Assembly (NCBI RefSeq): GCF_004217315.1
Contig: NZ_SGWR01000004.1
Coordinates: 1-64,000, forward strand
Direction of reading: 5' to 3'
Source: Corticibacter populi
Lineage (GTDB): Bacteria; Pseudomonadota; Gammaproteobacteria; Burkholderiales; Burkholderiaceae_C
Length of the DNA stretch: 64,000 nt
Under the pieces are notes generated by a model. It was given only the letters and a program-made list of their open reading frames with translations. It searched no databases and was not told the origin of the DNA. Positions 54,681-63,901 of the stretch are shown here, piece after piece; position 1 is the stretch's first letter, and each line of letters begins with the position of its first letter. The position numbers and the translations under genes are program-made.

Positions 54681-57581
54681 TTGGAATACTTTCTGACCCC
54701 TCACCAAAGTCAGTACTTCGCTTGGCAGCTTACCCGCCAGGCAGCCAGCGACAGCGTGGAATCTCTGGCGAGTGCGCTGGTTGACTCCCAGGTGGATTTG
54801 AATCCGCACCAGGTCGAAGCCGCGCTCTTTGCCTGCCGCAATCCACTCTCGCGAGGCGTGATCCTGGCGGACGAGGTGGGGCTGGGTAAGACGATCGAAG
54901 CGGGGCTGGTCATTTCTCAACGTTGGGCAGAGCGGCGTCGCAAGATGCTCATCATCGTGCCGGCCAACCTGCGCAAGCAATGGCACCAGGAATTGCAGGA
55001 CAAGTTCAATCTTCAGGGGCTGATCCTCGAAGCGAAGAACTACAACGCCATGCGCAAGGAAAGTGTCACGCAACCCTTTCTGCATGCAGGCGGGCCGGTC
55101 ATCTGTTCCTACCAGTTCGCCAAAGCCAAGGCTGATGACCTCAAGCGCATCCATTGGGATCTGGTGGTCATGGATGAAGCCCACCGTCTGCGCAATGTCT
55201 ACAAGAACGGCAACGTCATTGCCCGGACCATTCGCGACGCGTTGGAGCACGTCGATGCCAAAGTCCTGCTGACGGCAACACCGTTGCAAAACACCCTGCT
55301 GGAGCTTTACGGCTTGGTGAGCATGATCGACGAGCGTGTATTTGGCGATCTCGACAGTTTCCGAACGCAATTTTCTGGCGTCAGAACCGAACAGTCCAAC
55401 CGGGCACTGCGAGAGCGTTTGACGCCGCTTTGCAAGCGCACGCTGCGCCGGCAAGTTCAGCAGTACGTGCCGTATACCGCTCGTATCGCCATCGTCGAAG
55501 AGTTCACGCCCAGCCAGGAAGAGCAGCAACTTTCCGCATTGGTCGCCGATTACCTGCGTCGCCCGAATCTCAAGGCACTGCCTGAAGGCCAGCGTCAACT
55601 GATCTCGTTGGTGCTATGGAAGCTACTGGCCTCGTCCAGCCACGCCATTGCCGGGGCGCTGGAGACTATGGCCAATCGCCTTCAAGGACAACTGGATGAG
55701 TTGCCTGATGTCCCTGACCTAACAGAGTCGCTGGATGACGACTACGAAGGACTGGATGAAACCGCCGATGAGTGGAATGGCGCAACCGTCAATGATGCCG
55801 ATGCCAGCGCCAACGAACGAGCAGCCATTGCCGACGAAGCGGCCGAACTCCGACGCTTCAAGGAATTGGCTACGGGTATTCGACAGAATGCCAAAGGGCA
55901 AGCGCTGTTGACTGCACTGGGCAAAGCTTTCGCTGAGCTGGAGCGTTTAGGTGCGGGCAAGAAAGCCATCATCTTCACCGAGTCCAAGCGCACCCAGAAC
56001 TACCTGCTTTCCCTGTTGGCTGAGACGCCTTACGGCGACGGTATCGTGCTGTTCAATGGCACCAACAGCGATGCCAGGGCTCAAGCCATTTACAAAGACT
56101 GGCTGCAACGCCATGAAGGCAGCGACCGCATTACCGGCTCCAAAACCGCAGATACTCGCGCCGCGCTGGTCGAACACTTCAAGGAGCGGGGCACCATCAT
56201 GATCGCGACGGAGGCGGGTGCGGAAGGCATCAACCTCCAGTTTTGCTCGCTGGTCATCAACTACGACCTGCCGTGGAATCCCCAGCGGATCGAGCAACGT
56301 ATCGGCCGCTGCCACCGCTACGGGCAAAAGCACGATGTGGTGGTGGTCAACTTCGTCGACCGCAGCAATGAGGCGGATGCGCGCGTCTATGACCTCCTGT
56401 CGCAGAAGTTCAAGCTGTTCGAAGGCGTGTTCGGCGCCAGTGACGAAGTGCTGGGGACCATCGGCTCCGGCGTGGATTTCGAACGGCGTATCGCAGAGAT
56501 TTACCAGAAATGCTCGAAGCCAGAAGAAATCCGCAACCGCTTCGAAGACCTCCAGCGCGAACTTGCCAGCGAGATCGACGAAGCGATGCTCAGAACACGG
56601 CAGCTTCTGCTGGAGAATTTCGACGAGGAAGTGCAGGAGAAACTGCGCATCCGCAGCCAGGACAGCCAAGCGGTGCTGAACAAGTACGAGCGCCTGCTGA
56701 TGGACTTGAGCCGCACGGAGTTGCGGGATCATGCCCGCTTCGATACTGCCGAAGAAATCAATGGCTTTGTCCTGCATAGCCTGCCCGATGGGCTAGGTCA
56801 CGCCACTGGCAGCAGCGAACAGGCGGCGATGGCGGGGCGCTATGAACTGCCCAGGCGCAGCGGCGATGCGCATCTTTACCGTATGGGCCACCCCTTGGCG
56901 GAATGGGCCATTGAGCGCGCCAAGGCGCGAGATCTACAACTCCCCACACGATTGGCGTTCGACTACGCCGCCTACGGCAAAAGGCTCGTCAGCCTTGAAA
57001 AATGGCGCGGCCAGAGCGGCTGGCTGAGTGTGACCCTGTTGACCGTCGAAACCCTGAACGATCAAGAGCAGCACCTGGTTGTTTCCGCCTGCACCCAGAC
57101 GGGGGAAGCGCTGCCAGAGGACGATCCAGAAAAATTGCTGCGCCTGCCTGCGCAAGTCAAAGGCGATGCGCACCTGGAAGCATGTGCCGAACTCGTCGCC
57201 AACGTCGAAAGCCGGAAAAGCGTGCTACTGCGTGAGATCAATCAGCGCAATCTGGGCTACTTCGAGCAGGAAGTGCAGAAACTCGATGCTTGGGCAGACG
57301 ACCTGAAGCTCGGGTTGGAGCAAGAAATCAAAGCCATCGACGGCGAGATCAAGGAGGTGCGCCGCACCGCCGCCGCATCGCCCACGCTGGAAGAAAAACT
57401 GGCGCATCAGAAACGCCAACGAGAATTGGAAAACAAGCGCAGCAAACTACGCAGGGAGCTGTTCGCCAGGCAGGATGACATCGAGATGCAACGCAATACG
57501 CTGATCGAACAGCTTGAGGAGCAACTGGAACAGCGGGTTCAGGAACAGGTGCTGTTCAACGTGGAGTGGGTGCTGCAATGA
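54681..57581 (+). CDS. SNF2-family helicase with C-terminal coiled coil
   Basis: A 966-residue superfamily 2 translocase. Motifs: Walker A DEVGLGKTIEAGL (residues 65-77), DEAH (165-168), LTATPLQN (197-204), TEAGAEGINLQ (510-520) and motif VI QRIGRCHRYGQ (539-549). An acidic insert lies at about 335-395. The C-terminal 110 residues are a long charged coiled coil (LEEKLAHQKRQRELENKRSK). It resembles RapA and the DrmD helicase of DISARM. I choose the TTG at 54681, with GGAGA upstream: earlier codons lie inside the nuclease gene. It overlaps the SIR2 gene by four bases. Confidence 0.87.
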   Translation: MEYFLTPHQSQYFAWQLTRQAASDSVESLASALVDSQVDLNPHQVEAALFACRNPLSRGVILADEVGLGKTIEAGLVISQRWAERRRKMLIIVPANLRKQWHQELQDKFNLQGLILEAKNYNAMRKESVTQPFLHAGGPVICSYQFAKAKADDLKRIHWDLVVMDEAHRLRNVYKNGNVIARTIRDALEHVDAKVLLTATPLQNTLLELYGLVSMIDERVFGDLDSFRTQFSGVRTEQSNRALRERLTPLCKRTLRRQVQQYVPYTARIAIVEEFTPSQEEQQLSALVADYLRRPNLKALPEGQRQLISLVLWKLLASSSHAIAGALETMANRLQGQLDELPDVPDLTESLDDDYEGLDETADEWNGATVNDADASANERAAIADEAAELRRFKELATGIRQNAKGQALLTALGKAFAELERLGAGKKAIIFTESKRTQNYLLSLLAETPYGDGIVLFNGTNSDARAQAIYKDWLQRHEGSDRITGSKTADTRAALVEHFKERGTIMIATEAGAEGINLQFCSLVINYDLPWNPQRIEQRIGRCHRYGQKHDVVVVNFVDRSNEADARVYDLLSQKFKLFEGVFGASDEVLGTIGSGVDFERRIAEIYQKCSKPEEIRNRFEDLQRELASEIDEAMLRTRQLLLENFDEEVQEKLRIRSQDSQAVLNKYERLLMDLSRTELRDHARFDTAEEINGFVLHSLPDGLGHATGSSEQAAMAGRYELPRRSGDAHLYRMGHPLAEWAIERAKARDLQLPTRLAFDYAAYGKRLVSLEKWRGQSGWLSVTLLTVETLNDQEQHLVVSACTQTGEALPEDDPEKLLRLPAQVKGDAHLEACAELVANVESRKSVLLREINQRNLGYFEQEVQKLDAWADDLKLGLEQEIKAIDGEIKEVRRTAAASPTLEEKLAHQKRQRELENKRSKLRRELFARQDDIEMQRNTLIEQLEEQLEQRVQEQVLFNVEWVLQ

Positions 57582-60500
57582 TGAAAGATATCTCTTCTCT
57601 TCCCGATTACGCTGCATTAAAAAAACTTGCGTCTGCACTTTGGCAGCAGGACAACTCCTATCATGGCGCAGCCGTCATGGTGGGTGCAGGCTTTAGCAGA
57701 AGCGCTGCCTCGACAGGCGATGCTAGTAAGAAACTGCCGCTCTGGAATCATTTTTCCAGCAAACTTGCCGATGAATTGGGTTCAGGCAGCACCGACCCTC
57801 TGCGCTTGGCAGAAGAATATTGCGCCTATTTTGGCAAGCAAGCTCTGAATGACTTGGTCAAAAAAGAAATCAACGATGCTGCGTGGGCACCTAGCGAGTT
57901 GCACAAATCCTTACTGGAATTGCCATGGTCAGAAATTCTGACCACCAACTGGGATACGTTGCTGGAGCGTGCATCAGCCAACGTGCACCAACCGATTTAC
58001 AGTGTGGTTTCCAAGCAAGAGGATCTTTCCAGCGCAAGATCACCAAGAATCGTCAAGCTGCACGGAACGATAGACATAACCAAAGAACTGGTTTTCACCC
58101 AAGAGGACTACCGAAAATATCCACAACAGTACGCTGCGTTTGTCAATTTTTCACGTCAAGTTTTCATCGAAAACGAACTGTGCTTGTTAGGCTTCTCCGG
58201 TGATGATCCTAACTTTCTCCAGTGGGCTGGATGGGTCCGAGATCATCTGGCCACACATTCAAGACGTATTTACCTCGTTGGAGCCTTGGGGCTGAACTCC
58301 GCAAAACGAAAATATCTGGAATCCATCAATGTCGCGCCCATCGACCTGGGTGACTTGGTTACAGATTACGATGAACTCGATATTCGGCATCTGGAAGCGA
58401 CAAAAATATTCATCCGAGCCTTACAAGATCTTAAGCCTAAACAGATTTGGGAGTGGGATCCAACGCAACTGCATCGTACAACAACGACGGGGGCAGAAAG
58501 CACCAAGATTCATCAAGATGCCAGCTATGCGGCTAAGTTGCTGGAGGACAAGCTACCGTCTTTAGAAAAGGATCGGTTGTCTTACCCTGACTGGTTGGTT
58601 TGTCCCTATGGACAGCGATTTCAGTTGCAAAGCCACATAACCGATCCTTGGCCAAACCCCAAGAATCTGTCTGCAATGGCAGTAACCTCTAAAGCCAAGC
58701 TATTGTACGAAATCACTTGGCATCACCAAGTAACCTTTGAGGTCATGCCATCTTGGCTGGCTAATGAGTTGCTTACTGTATGCGATCCTGACAAGTCATG
58801 TGTGCTATCCAAAAGGCAGCAGTTGGAAATTGCGCTTTTGCTGCTGAAAAATACGCGCTGGATGGATAATCCTGACTCCGAAAACATTGCTCAGACGACA
58901 AGTGCAATATTGGAAAAAGGAAAAAAATACTGGCCCGAAAGCAGCGATGAGCTTGCTTACCATCGCGCTATCGTGGCGCGCGACCAGTTCGACTATACCG
59001 CCTTGGAACAACATGTTGAAAAAATTATCAGTAGCAATCCAGTCTGGAAATTAAGAAAAGCTTCTCTGCTTGCCGAGCTTGGGCAATTTGATAAGGGTAA
59101 GGCTCTAGTAGCAGAGGCGTACAAGGAGCTTCTAACCCAGTATCGAAATGATCGCAACTCAATTCATGTACTCTCACGATTAGCCTGGGCGCACTGGTTA
59201 ATGCGTGGCGTTGATCTTTCGTCATTTGACAAAGAATTCAGAGCCTTCCCGTCCAGCTATCGAGATTCCAAGTGTGACCCATGGGATCACATCGAGCATA
59301 TTAGGGAGCGAATTTCTAAAGAGCTGGATAAACAGCAGAAAAAAAATGCAATCGAACCACTATTTGAGCCAGGGCGTTATCGAGATAACGCCAATAGCGT
59401 AAGTTTCAGCAATGAATTGCATCCCTTGCTTTTGTTGGAAGGCATCTCTGGCATCGTGGGGATGCCCCTACGCTGGAACGGTGTCAGCTTCCTCGTTGAT
59501 CAAGCCGCTAGGATCGCAGAGCTTGATGGGATTGATAATATTCACCGCTTTGCATTGGCTATTCGTTCGGCGAATAGCGATACTTCAGACGTCTTGAAAA
59601 AGGTGTTCTCAAGAATCCATGTTGCATGCTTTTCAGATGACAACGTGAATTATTTGCTGAACCAGTGCACTCTGGCGATCAACTATTGGGCAGCAAATTG
59701 GGCTGGGAGGTCTGGATCTGATAGAAGCATTGCAATTGATCGCCTGCGGATTTTTATCGAGGTATTAGCTCGCGTATCAGTGAGAGCCACACCCGAACAG
59801 GCAAAGCAAATATTCCGCTTGGCTGTATCTCTTGGCAAGAAACCTGAACTTCATCATTTCTGGCTTTTTGATGCAGTCAAACACCTGTCTGAATTCTCTC
59901 TCAAGAGCATTCCCGATTCGCAGCAGCATGATGTTTTGCTCGATGCCTTGTCATTCCCTCTTCAGTCTGAAATAAGCATCAGGGATCACAAAGAGTGGGC
60001 CAATCCAGTCGTAAAACACCCAGGGGAAAGAAAGCAAGGCTCTGCTCTTGATCGTCGTATAGATGAAATAATAGACCATATTGCACCATGCTCACCTCAA
60101 AGTGCCGCTGCTCTACTGCGTCTTCTTCCGTTGATCGAGAAAGAATTTTTGACAGATGAAGAACTCAAGAAAATTTCGGAGAAAGTATGGGAAAGTGAGC
60201 CCGATCTGCACACTCTTCCTGAAACAGGTTTGCTCAAATATGTGCTACTTGAAATTCCCTCACCAGATCCTTCCGCTGTCAAAGCTCTTGTCAGGCGCTA
60301 TCTATTTGATGCAAAAAGTCCAAACCTAATTAATCGGGAGCTTCTGACGGATATAGCCAATGCTGCGCAAGCAGAAAATGTCAAGGAATTTCCGTCAGTA
60401 GATCAGGCTGTCGATTACTTCGAGCAACTGGTTGTTTGGAGGCCGAATAGAGACAACAACGATATGCTCGGGTTTTCGCAAAATGAAAAGCACCAGACCG

Positions 60501-61135
60501 CTAAATTGGTCAGTGAAGTGTTGGCTCGATCTGTTGTTCCTGCATTGCCTTCTGAAGTATTGACTGAAGAGAGCTTTCAAAAATTGTGTGCTTTTTATTC
60601 CGAGGTCGAGGCACCAGAGATTCTAATCGCATTGCCGTACTTTACTGTTGCAAACGAGAGTTTTATTGAGCCTGTGGAAAGGTTGATCAGACAAGGGCTT
60701 CAATCGGACGATGCAAACAAATTAGCGTATGCGTCATATGCCCTGTTGACCTGGAGAGACCAGAAGGAATCGCTTGCTATTGACAGATTGATCGTGAGGC
60801 TAGTTTATCTGATAGGTTCAAATCGAATGACAGGTTTGTCAGCGCTGCTTTGGACTGCCAATCAGATGTACTGCAAAAAATATCTGTCTGATGAAAGCAT
60901 AGAGTCATTGGTAGAAATTGTTCCTGTCATATATGACAACGCTGGGTATATAAATATCTCTCCGTCTGGCCGAGAGTCCGTTAGTGTTTCCTTTGTGCGT
61001 GCCGCCTGCGTCAGACTGGCAAGGGATATCGTTAGCAATGGCGAGCATCAGAATGATGAACTACTTCGGATCTTGGAAGAGGCGAAGCAGGATGCCCTCC
61101 CCGAAGTTAGATTCGCAGAAATGACAAATGTATAG
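57578..61135 (+). CDS. Large SIR2-domain protein, probable NAD-degrading defence effector
   Basis: A 1,185-residue protein. Residues about 25-290 form a SIR2 domain: GAGFS (36-40, NAD phosphates), TTNWD with Asn124, KLHG with His162, and GFSGDDPNF. The Asn-His pair, 38 apart, matches the catalytic pair of defence NADases such as DSR2. The remaining 890 residues lack known motifs and read as helical repeats, likely a sensor and oligomerisation region. The gene is AT-richer than its neighbours and uses different codons. It overlaps the helicase stop (ATGA) and ends seven bases before the methyltransferase, so it is embedded in the operon. Confidence 0.85.
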   Translation: MMKDISSLPDYAALKKLASALWQQDNSYHGAAVMVGAGFSRSAASTGDASKKLPLWNHFSSKLADELGSGSTDPLRLAEEYCAYFGKQALNDLVKKEINDAAWAPSELHKSLLELPWSEILTTNWDTLLERASANVHQPIYSVVSKQEDLSSARSPRIVKLHGTIDITKELVFTQEDYRKYPQQYAAFVNFSRQVFIENELCLLGFSGDDPNFLQWAGWVRDHLATHSRRIYLVGALGLNSAKRKYLESINVAPIDLGDLVTDYDELDIRHLEATKIFIRALQDLKPKQIWEWDPTQLHRTTTTGAESTKIHQDASYAAKLLEDKLPSLEKDRLSYPDWLVCPYGQRFQLQSHITDPWPNPKNLSAMAVTSKAKLLYEITWHHQVTFEVMPSWLANELLTVCDPDKSCVLSKRQQLEIALLLLKNTRWMDNPDSENIAQTTSAILEKGKKYWPESSDELAYHRAIVARDQFDYTALEQHVEKIISSNPVWKLRKASLLAELGQFDKGKALVAEAYKELLTQYRNDRNSIHVLSRLAWAHWLMRGVDLSSFDKEFRAFPSSYRDSKCDPWDHIEHIRERISKELDKQQKKNAIEPLFEPGRYRDNANSVSFSNELHPLLLLEGISGIVGMPLRWNGVSFLVDQAARIAELDGIDNIHRFALAIRSANSDTSDVLKKVFSRIHVACFSDDNVNYLLNQCTLAINYWAANWAGRSGSDRSIAIDRLRIFIEVLARVSVRATPEQAKQIFRLAVSLGKKPELHHFWLFDAVKHLSEFSLKSIPDSQQHDVLLDALSFPLQSEISIRDHKEWANPVVKHPGERKQGSALDRRIDEIIDHIAPCSPQSAAALLRLLPLIEKEFLTDEELKKISEKVWESEPDLHTLPETGLLKYVLLEIPSPDPSAVKALVRRYLFDAKSPNLINRELLTDIANAAQAENVKEFPSVDQAVDYFEQLVVWRPNRDNNDMLGFSQNEKHQTAKLVSEVLARSVVPALPSEVLTEESFQKLCAFYSEVEAPEILIALPYFTVANESFIEPVERLIRQGLQSDDANKLAYASYALLTWRDQKESLAIDRLIVRLVYLIGSNRMTGLSALLWTANQMYCKKYLSDESIESLVEIVPVIYDNAGYINISPSGRESVSVSFVRAACVRLARDIVSNGEHQNDELLRILEEAKQDALPEVRFAEMTNV

Positions 61136-61142
61136 GTTTTTT

Positions 61143-62834
61143 ATGAGCAAGCAAAAACTCGAACTCACTTGGGTCGGGAAGGAGAAGCGGCCAAAGCTGG
61201 AGCCGCGTATTCTGCTTGAAGATCCAGAGAAGTCTTATCATGCCAAGCAGCGTGTGTCGGAGAATGACATCTTCGACAATCGGCTAATTTTCGGGGATAA
61301 CCTGCTGGCGCTGAAGGCGCTGGAGCAGGAGTTTGCGGGCAAGGTGAAGTGCGTATTTATTGACCCCCCTTACAACACAGGGAGTGCCTTCACGCACTAC
61401 GACGATGGACTAGAGCATTCCATCTGGCTGGGATTGATGCGGGATCGGCTGGAGATTATCAAGCGACTACTGTCGGATGATGGTTCGTTGTGGATCACGA
61501 TTGATGATAACGAAGCACACTATTTGAAAGTGTTGTGCGATGAGGTGTTTGGTCGGAGGTTTTTTGTCGCCGATGTTTCTTGGCGGACTACTGATAACAG
61601 CAACAATAACGCCAAGACTTTCTCACTAGACACGAATCATGTACTAATTTATGGTCGGAGCACGGATTGGGTTCCGAATTTTATTCAAGACGATGCTAAA
61701 AGGTCTCACTTCAAGAATCCAGACAATGACCCTCGTGGCCCTTGGTTTGACGGAAATCCCGTAAATAACCCAGCACTCCGACCAAATTTGCAGTTCAATC
61801 TAGTCGGCCCTTATGGTGATGTAATAAAACATCCTCCAAATGGTTGGCGTTGGTCAAAGGATACCATTGAAGAAAAAATTAAGGCGGGTGAGATCCGCTT
61901 TTCTGAGGACGGAAAAAGGATTATTCGTCGGACTTATCTTCAAGATATGGATAAAGGGTTACCTCCCTCTAATTTTTGGGCATCGCTTGATGATACTGGC
62001 CACAATCGGCAAGCGAAGTACGAACTAAAAAATCTCTTTCCCGAAATACCAACTGTGGAGCTTTTTGGCACGCCAAAACCCGAGCGACTTCTGCGAAAAA
62101 TTCTAGAGCTTGCCACCAATAGTGGCGACCTTGTTCTAGACTCCTTTGCCGGTTCCGGCACCACCGGTGCAGTCGCCCACAAAATGGGCCGCCGCTGGAT
62201 CATGGTCGAACTCGGCGAACACTGCCATACGCACATCATTCCGCGCCTGAAAAAAGTCATCGACGGCGAAGACCCGGGCGGCATCACCAAGGCTGTGGAC
62301 TGGCAAGGCGGCGGTGGCTTCCGCTATTACCGTCTCGCCCCCAGCCTGATCGTGGAAGATCGCTGGGGCAATCCGGTCATCAACCCGGAGTACAACGCTG
62401 CGCAATTGGCCGAGGCGTTGTGCAAGTTGGAAGGCTTTACCTACGCACCGTCAGAAACCCGCTGGTGGCAGCAGGGGCATTCCAGTGAACGGGACTTTCT
62501 CTACGTCACCACACAGAATCTGTCTGCCGCCCAGTTGCAGGCCTTGTCGGATGAGGTGGGCGCGGAACAGAGCCTGCTGGTGTGCTGCGCGGCCTTTCAC
62601 GGCATCAGCGCAGCGGCGGCGGCTGCGCGCTGGCCGAACCTGACGCTGAAGAAGATTCCGAAGATGGTGCTGGCTCGCTGCGAGTGGGGCCATGACGACT
62701 ACAGCCTGAATGTGGCGAACTTGCCGTTGGCCGAGCCGTCGCCCACGATACCTGCTGCGAAGGCGGCTAAGTCAGGCAGAAAGCCCAGCGATAGCCGGAC
62801 GACGGACCTGTTTGGCGACGGGGAGGACGCCTGA
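61143..62834 (+). CDS. Beta-class DNA methyltransferase, type III Mod-like
   Basis: A 563-residue amino-methyltransferase (N6-adenine most likely). Motif order is DPPY first (FIDPPYNTG, residues 72-80), then target-recognition region (about 140-310), then the AdoMet site FAGSGTTGA (335-343). This is the beta order of type III Mod subunits. The N-terminus (KQKLELTWVGKEKRPKLEPR) and the tail also fit this group. Bases about 61,540-62,130, which encode the recognition region, are much AT-richer than both flanks. The start at 61143 is chosen over 61128, which lies in the SIR2 gene. Confidence 0.9.
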   Translation: MSKQKLELTWVGKEKRPKLEPRILLEDPEKSYHAKQRVSENDIFDNRLIFGDNLLALKALEQEFAGKVKCVFIDPPYNTGSAFTHYDDGLEHSIWLGLMRDRLEIIKRLLSDDGSLWITIDDNEAHYLKVLCDEVFGRRFFVADVSWRTTDNSNNNAKTFSLDTNHVLIYGRSTDWVPNFIQDDAKRSHFKNPDNDPRGPWFDGNPVNNPALRPNLQFNLVGPYGDVIKHPPNGWRWSKDTIEEKIKAGEIRFSEDGKRIIRRTYLQDMDKGLPPSNFWASLDDTGHNRQAKYELKNLFPEIPTVELFGTPKPERLLRKILELATNSGDLVLDSFAGSGTTGAVAHKMGRRWIMVELGEHCHTHIIPRLKKVIDGEDPGGITKAVDWQGGGGFRYYRLAPSLIVEDRWGNPVINPEYNAAQLAEALCKLEGFTYAPSETRWWQQGHSSERDFLYVTTQNLSAAQLQALSDEVGAEQSLLVCCAAFHGISAAAAAARWPNLTLKKIPKMVLARCEWGHDDYSLNVANLPLAEPSPTIPAAKAAKSGRKPSDSRTTDLFGDGEDA

Positions 62835-63901
62835 TGACAAAGAAGAAGTCAGCGTCTCTAGTTCGCTCCTCAGCAGCGGAGTATCTGACCTTTGTCGCAG
62901 CCAGCGGCCAGGGCGGCGTCGATGCAGTGTATGCCGATGAAAACGTCTGGGTCAGCCAGAAGATGATGGCGCAGCTCTACGATGTGGAAACGCCCACCAT
63001 CAATTACCACCTGAAAAAAGTGTTTGCCGACAGCGAGTTGCAGGAAGAGGCAGTTATTAGAAATTTTCGAATAACTGCCGCCGATGGTAAGAGCTACGAC
63101 ACCAAGCACTACAACCTGGCGGCCATCATCGCTGTGGGCTACAAGGTCAATTCCGAGCGTGCGGTGCAGTTCCGCAAGTGGGCCACCGGCATCGTCGAGG
63201 AATTCGCCGTCAAGGGCTACACGATGGACGACGAGCGCCTGAAAAGCGGTGGCTCCGTCCTGACGGAGCAGTATTTCGAAGAACAGCTCCAGCGCGTGCG
63301 CGAGATACGCCTGTCCGAGCGCAAGTTCTACCAGAAGATCACCGATATCTATGCCACCGCCATTGACTACGATGTGACGGCGCTGGCCACCAAGCGCTTT
63401 TTCGCCACCGTGCAGAACAAGCTGCATTGGGCAATCCACGGGCAGACGGCCGCAGAAGTCGTCTACACCCGGGCCGATGCCGAAAAGGCCAACATGGGGC
63501 TGACTACCTGGAAAGACGCACCCCAAGGGAAGATCCAGAAATTCGATGTGGTGCTCGCCAAGAATTACCTGAGCGAACACGAAATGGCGCAACTCACCCG
63601 CTTGGTCTCCGCCTATCTGGACGTGGCAGAGGACATGGCGTTGCGCAAGATCCCCATGACCATGCAGGACTGGGAAACGCGGTTGAATCGCTTTCTGGAG
63701 GCGACAGATCGCGAAGTTCTGCAAGACGCGGGGAAAGTCACGGCGGAAATCGCCAAGGCACACGCCGAAAGCGAATTCGAGAAATACCGCATCGTGCAGG
63801 ACAGGCTGTTCGAGAGCGATTTTGACCGGATGTTGAAGCAGCTTGAGGTTGATCACCCCAGCCAGGGCAGCGACCAGAACAAGAATGAGGGGAAAGCATG
63901 A
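62834..63901 (+). CDS. RhuM family protein
   Basis: A 355-residue protein of the virulence RhuM family. Residues about 20-115 resemble a KilA-N/Bro-like DNA-interacting start (VWVSQKMMAQLYDVETPTINYHLKKVF ... is the conserved stretch), followed by SYDTKHYNLAAIIAVGYKVNSERAVQFRKWA and a helical C-terminal part. RhuM was named in a Salmonella pathogenicity island but recurs inside restriction-modification operons; its biochemical role is not known. Its start overlaps the methyltransferase stop (TGATG) and its stop overlaps the next start (ATGA). Confidence 0.88.
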   Translation: MTKKKSASLVRSSAAEYLTFVAASGQGGVDAVYADENVWVSQKMMAQLYDVETPTINYHLKKVFADSELQEEAVIRNFRITAADGKSYDTKHYNLAAIIAVGYKVNSERAVQFRKWATGIVEEFAVKGYTMDDERLKSGGSVLTEQYFEEQLQRVREIRLSERKFYQKITDIYATAIDYDVTALATKRFFATVQNKLHWAIHGQTAAEVVYTRADAEKANMGLTTWKDAPQGKIQKFDVVLAKNYLSEHEMAQLTRLVSAYLDVAEDMALRKIPMTMQDWETRLNRFLEATDREVLQDAGKVTAEIAKAHAESEFEKYRIVQDRLFESDFDRMLKQLEVDHPSQGSDQNKNEGKA

